Positions 1 through 8,627 of a stretch of DNA of 64,000 nt are shown piece after piece. Position 1 is the first letter of the stretch; every line of letters begins with the position of its first letter. The position numbers were made by a program, and so were the translations under genes. Origin of the DNA: Planococcus sp. ISL-109 (GTDB lineage Bacteria; Bacillota; Bacilli; Bacillales_A; Planococcaceae); NCBI RefSeq assembly GCF_018613655.1, contig NZ_JAGGPW010000019.1, forward strand, positions 1 through 64,000, given 5' to 3'. The notes beneath the pieces were generated by a model. The model made no database searches, was not told where the DNA came from, and saw only the letters and a list, made by a program, of their open reading frames with translations.

Positions 1-115
1 GCCAAAGGCGACCCTCGCAAAAGCCGTTCGCACGCCTAAGCGCTCGTGACGTCTTTCGTTGACGTTTTGCTGTTCAGTTTTCAAGGTTCATGTTGTGCGC
101 CTTGTTATTGGCGAC
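1..115 (-). other. 5' leader of an rRNA operon (partial, runs off left edge)
   Basis: Read on the minus strand, this stretch contains GAACCTTGAAAACTGAACA followed by a GC-rich segment. That phrase is typical of the 16S leader and of the 16S-23S spacer of Bacilli. It lies directly downstream of two tandem strong promoters, so the leader of an rrn operon is the best reading. The 16S gene itself would begin beyond coordinate 1 and is not seen. The assignment rests on the characteristic phrase plus the promoter pair. Confidence 0.7.
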
Positions 116-121
116 TTGATT

Positions 122-150
122 ACTATATCCTTTTTACTTGTCGGTGTCAA
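122..150 (-). promoter_or_regulatory. rrn promoter P2
   Basis: On the minus strand a perfect -35 TTGACA (145-150) is separated by 17 bp from the -10 TATAGT (122-127). The start point would be near 115. It is the proximal of two tandem promoters feeding the rRNA leader. Confidence 0.8.
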
Positions 151-196
151 TACTATTTCAAAATATTTTTTCCGTCTTGTTTTGAGGACATTTATT

Positions 197-225
197 ACTA
201 TATACCGCTAGCTTTAAAAAATCAA
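197..225 (-). promoter_or_regulatory. rrn promoter P1
   Basis: On the minus strand a -35 TTGATT (220-225) lies 17 bp from the -10 TATAGT (197-202). It sits 75 bp upstream of the second promoter, the tandem arrangement usual for rRNA operons of Bacilli. The -35 element overlaps the stop codon of the preceding transporter gene. Confidence 0.72.
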
Positions 226-1124
226 GCACTTTCTTGAAAAAAGATTCTTCTAAGTTTTTTATAATCCGTTACAAAAAACAGTAACCCAGCAATTACAATG
301 CTGCCTCCAATGATTTGAGTAGTGGTCACCAACTCACCGAGGATGAAATATGCGAGTATTGCAGCTCCAACTGGCTCAAACAAGATTGCTATGGAAATCA
401 CATTTGTGCTCACCCATTTCACCGCCCAGTTAAATAGCGTGTGGCCAAGAAGGTTTGGAATCAGCGCTAGCAGAATGAACCACATCCATTCACCGCCTGG
501 ATAGGGACCGAATGACTCTCCTTTGGCGATAATATAGAAAAATAGCGTTATCGTACTGAAAGAATAAACAACAAATGTATACGTAACTAACGAAAGGCGC
601 TTCCTGACGTCTTGCCCAAACAATAAATAAGCAGTGATCAACGCACATGCAATGAGCGCGAGTATATCCCCGAACAAAGCACTTCCGCTTATCTGGAAAT
701 CACCATACGCAATTACAATACTTCCTGTGATTGCGATTGCACCTGATAACAAAGTCTTAATGGAGAGGCGCTCTTTGAAAAAGAAATACGTTCCGGCAAA
801 TGCAAAGAGAGGCTGTAGCGTCACCAAGACAGTTGAACTGGCAACCGAAGTATAGTTGAGAGATTCAAACCAGAGAATAAAATGAAATGCTAAAAAGACT
901 CCAGCAATCGCTGAGAAAATCCAATCTCTTCTATTGAGGTTCTTTAACTCAGGCAAATAGCTATAGAGGAATACAGGTGCCATAAATAGAATAGAAAACA
1001 ACATCCGATAAAACGCGGTGACACCTGCATCAGCTGTCGTCATTTTCACAAAGATCGCTGACATCGCAACTGAGATAACTCCAATCATAATAGGTATATA
1101 AGGATGGATCGCTGGTTTCTCCAT
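222..1124 (-). CDS. EamA/DMT family drug-metabolite transporter
   Basis: A 300-residue membrane protein with about ten hydrophobic segments in two similar halves, the usual EamA architecture and length. The first half begins near residue 10 and the second near residue 150. Members export amino acids, metabolites or drugs across the cytoplasmic membrane; the substrate cannot be read from sequence. The ATG start follows AGAGGTGCC. The gene is transcribed towards the rRNA operon, and its stop codon overlaps the P1 -35 hexamer, so read-through into the rRNA leader is possible. No separate terminator is seen between them. Confidence 0.88.
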   Translation of the reverse strand: MEKPAIHPYIPIMIGVISVAMSAIFVKMTTADAGVTAFYRMLFSILFMAPVFLYSYLPELKNLNRRDWIFSAIAGVFLAFHFILWFESLNYTSVASSTVLVTLQPLFAFAGTYFFFKERLSIKTLLSGAIAITGSIVIAYGDFQISGSALFGDILALIACALITAYLLFGQDVRKRLSLVTYTFVVYSFSTITLFFYIIAKGESFGPYPGGEWMWFILLALIPNLLGHTLFNWAVKWVSTNVISIAILFEPVGAAILAYFILGELVTTTQIIGGSIVIAGLLFFVTDYKKLRRIFFQESA

Positions 1125-1214
1125 AAGGCACCTCTAGCTGAATAAGATTTTCACATCACTTTACAGTTTGCCATTTGCTGGCTCGACATTCAACAGCAAA
1201 GTGAAACGGGGGTT

Positions 1215-1952
1215 TTGATTTTGGAATTTTTAAGCGCACTTGAGCTTTCCTCTTTTGAAACATTTTTAAAATTAATTATTGCAGCTGTTTTGAGTTTAGC
1301 AATCGGCTTGGAAAGGGAATTAAAAAGGAAGCCTGTCGGGTTAAAGACAAGCATGGTCATCGCTACCTTCAGTTGTTTGTTAACGATCATTTCAATCGAG
1401 TCGGCTTATATAGCGGAAGCCAGCAGCAACGAAGGCGTAAACATTACAATGGATCCGCTCCGTCTCGCAGCACAAATTGTTTCGGGCATCGGCTTCCTAG
1501 GGGCTGGAGTAATATTGAAGCGCGGCAATGATTCTATTTCAGGATTGACGACTGCCGCAATGATTTGGGGTGCTGGCGGCATCGGCATCGCAGTGGCTGC
1601 CGGCTTTTATATCGAAGCAGTCACTGCCGTGTTAATTGTGCTCATTGGGATTGAATTGCTTCCTCCCCTTCTCTTTCGCTTCGGGCCGAAGCGGTTGCGC
1701 CTGATGGAAGCCAAGCTGACGGTTTATGTTTCCGATGAAAACTCTATCGGGAAAGTATTAGAGGAATTAAAGCGCAGTGAAATGACTGTAGAGAACTTAT
1801 CAATTCTTCATCCCGAACAGATGAACAAAACTCTCTATCATGTACTGTCGATTCGCATGTCTTATCTACAAGGAAAAGAGACGATTGATTTGTACCGGGA
1901 AATTTCAGCGATCGAATATGTGCAGCAAGTGGATATCGAAATGATCAATTAA
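1215..1952 (+). CDS. MgtC/SapB family membrane protein
   Basis: A 245-residue protein with four to five hydrophobic segments in the first 145 residues and a soluble C-terminal domain (about 165-245) resembling the ACT-like tail of long MgtC proteins. The motifs GLERELKRKPVGLKT (near 30) and GIGFLGAGVI (near 92) are typical of MgtC/SapB. The family is linked to magnesium limitation, acid survival and control of ATP synthase in other bacteria; the exact role is inferred. The start is TTG at 1215 after a GGGGG stretch; a second TTG at 1221 is also possible. It precedes the CDF transporter by 13 bp and is probably co-transcribed. Confidence 0.87.
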   Translation: MILEFLSALELSSFETFLKLIIAAVLSLAIGLERELKRKPVGLKTSMVIATFSCLLTIISIESAYIAEASSNEGVNITMDPLRLAAQIVSGIGFLGAGVILKRGNDSISGLTTAAMIWGAGGIGIAVAAGFYIEAVTAVLIVLIGIELLPPLLFRFGPKRLRLMEAKLTVYVSDENSIGKVLEELKRSEMTVENLSILHPEQMNKTLYHVLSIRMSYLQGKETIDLYREISAIEYVQQVDIEMIN

Positions 1953-1965
1953 AGGAGGAATTTTT

Positions 1966-2955
1966 TTGGGAGAGTTTTTTGGGTTATTAAAGGGAGGAAA
2001 TAAACCGTCACTTTACGCCGCATTAATTAATACCTTCATTGCTATTATGAAAGGTGTCGCTTTCACCTTCACCGGCAACGTCGCTATGTTCGCTGAAACA
2101 ATGCACTCCATCGGCGATGCGGCTAACCAATATTTTGTATTTATCGGATCTGCGTTATCAAAAAAAGCCCCAACTAAACGTTTTCCGAATGGATTTGGGC
2201 GACTGCTGAATTTAGTGCTGCTTGGAGCAGTTTTGATTGTCGGGATCATGGCATATGAAACGATACGGGAAGGCTGGCACCAAATCAGCGCCCCTGTGCA
2301 AGCGGAAGGCTTTATCATTAGCGTGGCCGTTTTATCGATAGCTATTTTACTTGAATTATTCGTCATGTATAAAGCCGGAAAAGAAGTATTGCACGAAGCC
2401 GGGGTTAAAGGCGGCGCACTTGCTCCATTAACTACTAGCTTCTCTCACTTGGACCGGGCAAAACCGGCCACAAAACTTGTTTTCTTGGAAGATTTGGTCG
2501 CGACAGCCGGCGGTATTCTCGCTTTAATTGCCGTGTTGATTGCACATTATACCGGCTTTCTACAAATTGAAGGAGCTGCATCGATTGCAATCGGCTTCAT
2601 GATGTTCTATGTCGTGACAAAAGTATTTCTGGATAATGCCCGCGGTGCCATCGGCGAAACCGATGAACAAATGGTCAATCACATCGCTCACCTTTTGACC
2701 GATCGCCCGTCAGTGAAAGATATCCGCACGCTTGAGGTCGTCAAAGAAGGTGAATTTCTTCATGTCGAAACTTTAGTGGAAGTCGATCCGAAATTAACAG
2801 TGAAACAAGCGGATGAATTGCAAAACCGATTGGCTGAAATCATTTTGAGCCAGCCCAGTGTGGAAGATGTAATTGTTTCGTTGGATGCGGATGATGGCGA
2901 AACACATTGGGTTCACCTCAGCAACCGCCCCGATTCCTTGAAACAACCCGAATAA
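1966..2955 (+). CDS. cation diffusion facilitator family transporter (divergent)
   Basis: A 329-residue CDF-type protein with about six membrane segments and a C-terminal cytoplasmic domain (about 235-320). These proteins export divalent metals such as Zn, Mn or Fe by proton antiport. The TM2 site MHSIGDA keeps the HxxxD pair, but the equivalent TM5 site reads LEDLVATA rather than HxxxD, and the loop after TM2 contains FPNGFGR. It therefore looks like the ZnT9/SLC30A9-like branch, and the metal is uncertain. The TTG start at 1966 is set by an AAAGGAGG ribosome binding site. It is the second gene of a likely operon with the MgtC-like gene and ends at a strong terminator. Confidence 0.85.
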   Translation: MGEFFGLLKGGNKPSLYAALINTFIAIMKGVAFTFTGNVAMFAETMHSIGDAANQYFVFIGSALSKKAPTKRFPNGFGRLLNLVLLGAVLIVGIMAYETIREGWHQISAPVQAEGFIISVAVLSIAILLELFVMYKAGKEVLHEAGVKGGALAPLTTSFSHLDRAKPATKLVFLEDLVATAGGILALIAVLIAHYTGFLQIEGAASIAIGFMMFYVVTKVFLDNARGAIGETDEQMVNHIAHLLTDRPSVKDIRTLEVVKEGEFLHVETLVEVDPKLTVKQADELQNRLAEIILSQPSVEDVIVSLDADDGETHWVHLSNRPDSLKQPE

Positions 2956-2987
2956 AAAAACCCGATGCTTTGGCATCGGGTTTTTTT
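2954..2987. terminator. bidirectional intrinsic terminator
   Basis: A perfect stem CCCGATGC-CTTTG-GCATCGGG is flanked by A7 on the left and T7 on the right. It serves the CDF gene on plus and the alcohol dehydrogenase on minus. Confidence 0.9.
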
Positions 2988-2992
2988 CTGTA

Positions 2993-4156
2993 TTAAAGTG
3001 AAGCTTGCAAGATTTTTTTGACGTCTTCGCCATTTAATTTATTGAAGTTACCGAATTCACCGTAAACGAGCGTTTTGTCCACGATGTCAGAAAAACGGGA
3101 ATCGTCGATATCGTAATCTTTTAAGCTGCTCGGAGCTCCGATTGATGCCCAGAACTCAGCCAAGCGATCGATTCCTTCATGCGCAATTTGTTCCTCGGAT
3201 TTATCCGCAGGATCAACATCGAATACGCGAACTGCCATCTGAGCGAAACGGGCTGGATTCACCGGTACATTATGGCGCATCCATTGCGGGAAGAGAATTG
3301 CTAATCCACCGGCATGTGGGATGTCATAAATCGCCGATACAGCATGCTCGATGTTATGTGACGCCCAGTCGCCGTTATAGCCCATCTGAAGGAAGTTATT
3401 GAGCCCCATAGTGCCGGCAAAAAGAACAGTTTCACGGTGTTCGAAGCTTTGGAGGTCCTCCAACAGCTTTGGAGCGGTTTCAATGACTGCACGCAAAACG
3501 CCCTCAATCATCTGGTCTTGCACGGGTGTATTGCTTGCGTTGTGGTAATACTGCTCAAACATATGCGACATCATGTCGACAACTCCATAAACTGTTTGAT
3601 CACGGGGAACTGATTTCGTGTAAGTTGGATCTAAAATGGAGAATTTAGGGAACGTTATCGGGCTGCCCCAGCCGAATTTCTCTTCTGTTTCTTCATTAGT
3701 AATAACAGAACCAGCGTTCATCTCAGATCCTGTCGCTGCCAGAGTCAAAACAGTGCCAAAAGGCAATGCTTCTTTTGGTGCTGCTTTTCGTGTTACGAAA
3801 TCCCATGCATCTCCGTCGTATTTAGCGCCGGCTGCAATGAGTTTCGTGCAGTCGATGACGGACCCTCCACCCACAGCAAGTAGCATGTCGATGTTTTCTT
3901 TTTTGCAGATTTCAATACCTTTTTTGGCTGTTGATAGGCGCGGGTTCGGCTCTACGCCTGCTAACTCGAAGATTTCTACATTCAATTCGTTCAAGGTGGC
4001 CATAACCTCATCGTACAAGCCGTTTTTCTTGATGCTGCCTCCGCCATAAACGACCAAGACTTTATTTCCATAATTAGGAATTTCGTTTTTCAATGCTTCT
4101 AGTTGATCTTTCCCGAAGATCAATTTAACCGGGTTATAAAAAGAAAATGCGTTCAT
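2993..4156 (-). CDS. iron-containing alcohol dehydrogenase (YugJ/butanol dehydrogenase type)
   Basis: A 387-residue group III alcohol dehydrogenase of normal length. The nucleotide-binding part has GGGSIKKNG and [10 protein letters not shown] (about 39-105). The iron site is visible as D and H in [11 protein letters not shown] and the two histidines in [15 protein letters not shown]. The enzyme reduces aldehydes to alcohols with NAD(P)H in the cytoplasm; the closest recalled relatives are the B. subtilis YugJ/YugK butanol dehydrogenases. The ATG start follows GGAGGGAATTAC. It appears to be a single gene between the CDF terminator and the glutamate dehydrogenase terminator. Confidence 0.92.
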   Translation of the reverse strand: MNAFSFYNPVKLIFGKDQLEALKNEIPNYGNKVLVVYGGGSIKKNGLYDEVMATLNELNVEIFELAGVEPNPRLSTAKKGIEICKKENIDMLLAVGGGSVIDCTKLIAAGAKYDGDAWDFVTRKAAPKEALPFGTVLTLAATGSEMNAGSVITNEETEEKFGWGSPITFPKFSILDPTYTKSVPRDQTVYGVVDMMSHMFEQYYHNASNTPVQDQMIEGVLRAVIETAPKLLEDLQSFEHRETVLFAGTMGLNNFLQMGYNGDWASHNIEHAVSAIYDIPHAGGLAILFPQWMRHNVPVNPARFAQMAVRVFDVDPADKSEEQIAHEGIDRLAEFWASIGAPSSLKDYDIDDSRFSDIVDKTLVYGEFGNFNKLNGEDVKKILQASL

Positions 4157-4233
4157 GTAATTCCCTCCTTCGAATTGCGTTCAGTTTTCATTATGAATTT
4201 CCATTCCCGAAAAAGCAAAAAATTGAGCACAAG

Positions 4234-4262
4234 AAAACCGCTCGGCAATAGCCGAGCGGTTT
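4234..4262 (-). terminator. terminator of glutamate dehydrogenase gene
   Basis: The hairpin AACCGCTCGGC-TATT-GCCGAGCGGTT is followed by T-rich sequence on the minus strand, immediately after the glutamate dehydrogenase stop codon. Confidence 0.85.
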
Positions 4263-4266
4263 GAAC

Positions 4267-5511
4267 TTATACCCAACCGCGGAAACGTGATGCCTCTGCG
4301 GTTCTTCTTGCACCGACCATATAAGCGGCAAGGCGCATGTCGATATTGCGGTTCACGGAAACATTGTAGACGTTCTCAAAAGCTTCCACAAGTTTCTTCT
4401 CAAGCTTTTCGTCGACTTCCTCCTGCGTCCAATAATAACCTTGGTTATTTTGCACCCATTCAAAGTACGATACTGTGACACCGCCAGAACTTGCCAGCAC
4501 ATCCGGTACAAGCAAAATTCCGCGCTCTGTCAAGATTTTCGTTGCTTCTGCAGTAGTAGGGCCATTCGCCGCTTCTACTACAATCGACGCTTTAATGTCA
4601 TGAGCGTTCTCTTCAGTGATCTGGTTGGCGATTGCCGCCGGCACCAAAATATCACAGTCGAGTTCGAACAATTCTTTGTTGGTGATCGTATTGTCGAATA
4701 AAGTCGTAACGGTGCCGAAGCTATCGCGGCGATCGAGAAGATAATCGATATCCAAGCCTTCCGGATCATGAAGCGCACCGTAGGCATCTGAAATGCCGAC
4801 GACTTTCGCTCCAGCATCGTGAAGGAATTTCGCCAAGAAACTACCGGCGTTCCCGAACCCTTGGATGACGACGCTTGCGCCCTTCATATCAAGGCCACGT
4901 TTTTTCGCCGCTTCGTTAATAACGATTGTGACGCCCTGGGCAGTCGCTTTGTCGCGGCCTTGTGAGCCCCCGAGCACAATCGGCTTACCTGTGATGAATC
5001 CCGGTGAGTTGAATTCATCAATCTTGCTGTATTCGTCGAACATCCAGGCCATGATCTGCGAGTTGGTGAATACATCCGGCGCTGGGATATCTTTGTTCGG
5101 TCCGACAATCTGGCTGATAGCGCGCACGTAACCACGGCTCAGCTTTTCGATTTCGTGCATCGACATTTCCCGCGGATCACAGATGATTCCGCCTTTACCG
5201 CCGCCGTATGGCAAATCTACGATGCCGCATTTCAATGTCATCCACATGGAAAGCGCTATAACCTCGTCGCGGTTTACGTCGGGATGGAAACGGACTCCAC
5301 CTTTAGTTGGACCGACTGCATCGTTATGCTGGGCACGGAACCCCGTGAACACCTTAGTCTTCCCGTCGTCCATCCGGATCGGGATACGCACTTCCAAGAT
5401 CCGCATCGGTTCTTTCAGAAGTTCGTACATCGAATCTTCATATCCGAGTTTATCCAATGCAATTTTAATGACATCCTGCGTTGACGTCAACAAGTTCAAG
5501 TTTTCAGCCAT
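4267..5511 (-). CDS. rocG: NAD-dependent glutamate dehydrogenase (RocG/GudB type)
   Basis: A 414-residue Glu/Leu/Phe/Val dehydrogenase. The catalytic and substrate motifs are visible: [26 protein letters not shown] and the aspartate of IPAPDVFT, with a Rossmann motif GFGNAGS near residue 220. It converts glutamate to 2-oxoglutarate plus ammonia, the last step of arginine, ornithine and proline use. It follows rocD and rocA on the same strand, which favours a catabolic RocG-like role, but RocG and GudB cannot be separated by reading alone. The start ATG follows AAGAGGCGAAATTAAACA, a modest ribosome binding site. Confidence 0.93.
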   Translation of the reverse strand: MAENLNLLTSTQDVIKIALDKLGYEDSMYELLKEPMRILEVRIPIRMDDGKTKVFTGFRAQHNDAVGPTKGGVRFHPDVNRDEVIALSMWMTLKCGIVDLPYGGGKGGIICDPREMSMHEIEKLSRGYVRAISQIVGPNKDIPAPDVFTNSQIMAWMFDEYSKIDEFNSPGFITGKPIVLGGSQGRDKATAQGVTIVINEAAKKRGLDMKGASVVIQGFGNAGSFLAKFLHDAGAKVVGISDAYGALHDPEGLDIDYLLDRRDSFGTVTTLFDNTITNKELFELDCDILVPAAIANQITEENAHDIKASIVVEAANGPTTAEATKILTERGILLVPDVLASSGGVTVSYFEWVQNNQGYYWTQEEVDEKLEKKLVEAFENVYNVSVNRNIDMRLAAYMVGARRTAEASRFRGWV

Positions 5512-5592
5512 TGTTTAATTTCGCCTCTTTGTATTTTAGTAATTACTCGCATCTAGTGTAACATGGCAAACATCCATTTGCCACATACATTG

Positions 5593-6786
5593 TTATTTTG
5601 TGAACACTTGGTGAATGCGCTCGAGCGCCCAGTCCAGTTCTTCTTTCGAGATGATGAGCGGCGGTGCAAAACGGATGACCGTATCATGTGTTTCTTTGCA
5701 CAACAAACCGAGTTCTTTAAGCTGTTCGCAATACGGACGCGCTGCTTCTGTCAATTCCATTCCTATAAACAAGCCGCGGCCGCGGACTTCTTTAATAACC
5801 GGGTGGTCGAGTTTCTTCAGTTCATCCATGAAGTATGTGCCAAGCTCTAGTGAGCGGTCTGCCAGTTTTTCGTCTTGGATTACTTGCATAGAAGCGATCG
5901 ATACCGCACATGCCAGCGGGTTGCCGCCAAAAGTCGAGCCGTGTGAACCTGGGTTGAAGACGCCAAGAACTTCGCTGTCCGCAACGACACAAGAGATTGG
6001 GAATACTCCTCCGCCGAGTGCTTTTCCGAGAATATACATATCCGGGTCTACGCCTTCCCATTCGCATGCAAACATTTTGCCGGTACGTGCCAGACCGCAT
6101 TGGATTTCGTCAGCGATAAACAGCACATTATTTTCGCGGCAAAGTTCGCGCGCAGCTTTCAAGAAGCCCTCCGGAGGAATGATGATTCCTGCTTCACCTT
6201 GGATCGGCTCGATGAGGAATGCTGCCGTGTTTGGTGTAATAGCATTTTTCAGCGCATCCAAGTCACCGAATGGCACGATATTGATGCCAGGAAGCATCGG
6301 ACCGAAACCTCTACGGTATTCAGGATCTGAAGAAAGTGAAACAGCAGTCATCGTACGGCCATGGAAGTTCCCTTCGCACGCAATGATTTCCGCTTTTCCA
6401 TCCTCTATGCCTTTAACGTCATATGCCCAGCGGCGCGCAGCTTTGATTGCTGTTTCCACAGCTTCTGCGCCAGTATTCATTGGCAATGCCATTTCTTTTC
6501 CTGAAATTTTGCAGATCATTTCATACCATGGTGCCAATTGGTCATTATGGAACGCGCGTGATGTCAAAGTGACGCGGTCGGCTTGATCTTTTAAAGCCTG
6601 GATAATTTTCGGATGGCGGTGGCCTTGGTTCACTGCAGAATACGCAGAGAGCATGTCCATGAATTTATTGCCTTCCGGATCCGTTACCCATACGCCTTCC
6701 GCTTTCGAAATTACGATTGGCAGCGGATGATAGTTCTTAGCACCGTACTGTTCTGTTTTTTCAATGATTGTTTGTGATTGTGTCAT
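5593..6786 (-). CDS. rocD: ornithine aminotransferase RocD
   Basis: A class III PLP aminotransferase of 397 residues, close to the B. subtilis enzyme length. The PLP lysine lies in [12 protein letters not shown], with [13 protein letters not shown] upstream and [15 protein letters not shown] for cofactor binding. It transfers the delta-amino group of ornithine to 2-oxoglutarate, giving glutamate semialdehyde for the adjacent RocA. The start was placed at the ATG at 6786 because AAGGAGGAATTTGG sits just upstream; an upstream in-frame extension lacks such a site. It lies between rocA and glutamate dehydrogenase in a catabolic cluster. Confidence 0.94.
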   Translation of the reverse strand: MTQSQTIIEKTEQYGAKNYHPLPIVISKAEGVWVTDPEGNKFMDMLSAYSAVNQGHRHPKIIQALKDQADRVTLTSRAFHNDQLAPWYEMICKISGKEMALPMNTGAEAVETAIKAARRWAYDVKGIEDGKAEIIACEGNFHGRTMTAVSLSSDPEYRRGFGPMLPGINIVPFGDLDALKNAITPNTAAFLIEPIQGEAGIIIPPEGFLKAARELCRENNVLFIADEIQCGLARTGKMFACEWEGVDPDMYILGKALGGGVFPISCVVADSEVLGVFNPGSHGSTFGGNPLACAVSIASMQVIQDEKLADRSLELGTYFMDELKKLDHPVIKEVRGRGLFIGMELTEAARPYCEQLKELGLLCKETHDTVIRFAPPLIISKEELDWALERIHQVFTK

Positions 6787-6883
6787 TCCAAATTCCTCCT
6801 TAGTGTAAAGGCGAGACCCGATGAGCTTGAGAGACAAAGAAGCTTAATATTAAGACTTTGATTCGGCTTAACGGTACCTTTTT

Positions 6884-6915
6884 TTAAAAAAAGGCAGACG
6901 CGAAGTCTACCTTTT
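6884..6915 (-). terminator. terminator of rocA
   Basis: On the minus strand AAAGGTAGAC-TTCGC-GTCTGCCTTT is followed by a run of T. It lies just after the rocA stop codon and separates rocA from rocD. Confidence 0.82.
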
Positions 6916-6943
6916 GTGCATCATTATACCATTATACGAATAA

Positions 6944-8488
6944 TTAATACATCTCAGAAGTTGTTTGTGCTTGCATGTGAAGAACCAGATAGTCAGGACC
7001 GCCTGCTTTTGAGTCAGTACCGGACATATTGAATCCACCGAATGACTGATAACCTACGATAGCCCCTGTGCAGCCGCGGTTGAAGTACAAGTTACCGACA
7101 TGGAATTCTTCGCGAGCATATTCAAGGTGTTCGCGGTTATTTGTAACAACTCCGCCGGTTAACCCGTACTCTGTATTGTTGGCGATAGCAATCGCTTCTT
7201 TAAAGTCTTTCGCTTTCATCAAGCCGACAACCGGTCCAAAGATTTCTTCCTGCATAATGCGGGCTTTTGGATCCAGGTCAGCAAAAACTGTAGGGTTGAC
7301 GAAATAACCTGTTGAATCATCTCCGTCGCCACCTGCAACAAGACGTCCTTCGCCTTTGCCGATTTCGATATAATCCATAATTTTTTTGTATGAGTTTGCA
7401 TCAATAACAGGACCCATAAACTTAGACTGGTCGACCGTGTTGCCGATTGTCAATTCGCTCGTCAATTCCACCACTCGCTCAAGCACTTCATCGTAAACAT
7501 CTTCTACGATTACTGCGCGTGACCCTGCGGAACATTTTTGCCCACTGAAGCCGAAAGCAGATTTCACAATAGCTTGTGCAGCAAGCTCAAGGTCCGCTTC
7601 TTTGTCAATTACCATTGTATTTTTCCCGCCCATTTCAGCGATCAGGCGTTTCATCCAGATCTGTCCTTCGTTCACTTTTGAAGAACGTTGAGCAATGCGA
7701 AGTCCTACTTCTTTTGAACCTGTAAACGAAATGAAGCGAGTGTTCGGGTGGTCTACCAAATAGTCCCCAACTTCAGAACCTGGCCCTGGAATATAGTTGA
7801 CGACGCCTTTAGGCATGCCTGCTTGTTCCAACACTTCGATGAATTTATAAGCAACAACCGGAGTTGTTGAAGCTGGCTTCAAGAGAACTGTGTTGCCGGT
7901 AACCATTGCCGCAACTGTCGTTCCTGCCATGATTGCAAATGCGAAGTTCCACGGGGAGATGACAACGCCAACACCGAGTGGGATATAGTCATAACGGTTG
8001 AATTCCCCTGGGCGGCTTTCCATCGGCATGCCGTCTTTTAGACGCAGCATTTGGCGCGCGTAATATTCAAGGAAATCGATTGCTTCTGCTGTATCTGCAT
8101 CCGCTTCATTCCATGGCTTGCCTGCTTCTTTCGTCAAAAGAGCTGAGAATTCGTGTTTGCGGCGGCGAATGATTGCTGCGGCTCTGAACAATACGTCTGC
8201 ACGCACTTCAGGCTTTACTTTTTTCCATGATTTGAATGCTTCGTCTGCTGATTGCATTGCTTTTTCTGCTAGTTCTTTATTTGATTTGGATACGCGTCCA
8301 ACGATTTCTTCTTTATCTGCCGGGTTAAATGAAACGATTTTGTCTTCAGTCGTTACGCGTTCTCCGCCGATGATCAACGGGTAGTCTTGGCCGAGGTATC
8401 CTTCAACCGTTTTCAAGCCTTCTAGGTATGCGTTGCGATTCTCTTCGATCGAGAAATCTGTGAATGGTTCGTGTTTGTAGGGAATCAT
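6944..8488 (-). CDS. rocA: L-glutamate gamma-semialdehyde (1-pyrroline-5-carboxylate) dehydrogenase RocA
   Basis: An aldehyde dehydrogenase of 514 residues, the normal RocA length. The catalytic cysteine lies in [12 protein letters not shown], the general base glutamate in IAEMGGKNT, and SFTGSKEVG binds NAD. It oxidises glutamate semialdehyde from ornithine or proline to glutamate. The ATG at 8488 is chosen because AAGGAGGATTCCC precedes it and [10 protein letters not shown] is the typical N-terminus. It is divergent from the RocR-like regulator across 139 bp, with a sigma-A-type promoter in between. Confidence 0.95.
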   Translation of the reverse strand: MIPYKHEPFTDFSIEENRNAYLEGLKTVEGYLGQDYPLIIGGERVTTEDKIVSFNPADKEEIVGRVSKSNKELAEKAMQSADEAFKSWKKVKPEVRADVLFRAAAIIRRRKHEFSALLTKEAGKPWNEADADTAEAIDFLEYYARQMLRLKDGMPMESRPGEFNRYDYIPLGVGVVISPWNFAFAIMAGTTVAAMVTGNTVLLKPASTTPVVAYKFIEVLEQAGMPKGVVNYIPGPGSEVGDYLVDHPNTRFISFTGSKEVGLRIAQRSSKVNEGQIWMKRLIAEMGGKNTMVIDKEADLELAAQAIVKSAFGFSGQKCSAGSRAVIVEDVYDEVLERVVELTSELTIGNTVDQSKFMGPVIDANSYKKIMDYIEIGKGEGRLVAGGDGDDSTGYFVNPTVFADLDPKARIMQEEIFGPVVGLMKAKDFKEAIAIANNTEYGLTGGVVTNNREHLEYAREEFHVGNLYFNRGCTGAIVGYQSFGGFNMSGTDSKAGGPDYLVLHMQAQTTSEMY

Positions 8489-8527
8489 TGGGAATCCTCC
8501 TTGATTTTGAGTAAGCGCAAAAAAAAT

Positions 8528-8557
8528 TTGCACTCTTAAACTGTTTCCACTTATAAT
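8528..8557 (+). promoter_or_regulatory. sigma-A promoter of the RocR-like regulator
   Basis: A -35 TTGCAC (8528-8533) lies 18 bp from the -10 TATAAT (8552-8557), with a start near 8564 and the gene at 8628. Its -10 overlaps the -10 of the opposing rocA promoter. Confidence 0.6.
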
Positions 8558-8584
8558 AATGCAAAAGATTATTGCGTTTTTCAA
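8556..8584 (-). promoter_or_regulatory. sigma-A promoter of rocA
   Basis: On the minus strand a -35 TTGAAA (8579-8584) lies 17 bp from the -10 CATTAT (8556-8561). No GG-N10-GC sigma-54 promoter is seen between the divergent genes, although classical roc genes of B. subtilis use sigma-L. Confidence 0.55.
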
Positions 8585-8627
8585 GTGTTTTAATCTAAAA
8601 AGTCAAAATAATTTTGAGGTGCAGGCC

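Noticed and set aside
46-237. Small open frame at the left edge on plus
   Set aside because: It runs antisense through the rRNA promoters and leader and has no ribosome binding site.
5615-6586. Long open frame (over 300 codons) on the plus strand opposite rocD
   Set aside because: It lies wholly inside a well-supported gene, has no ribosome binding site, and encodes a low-complexity serine/proline-rich product typical of an antisense shadow.
8489-8627. Sigma-54 promoter for rocA
   Set aside because: No GG-N10-GC arrangement was found on the minus strand; the spacing in the nearest match (TGGAAACAG...AGTGCA) is wrong by five bases.
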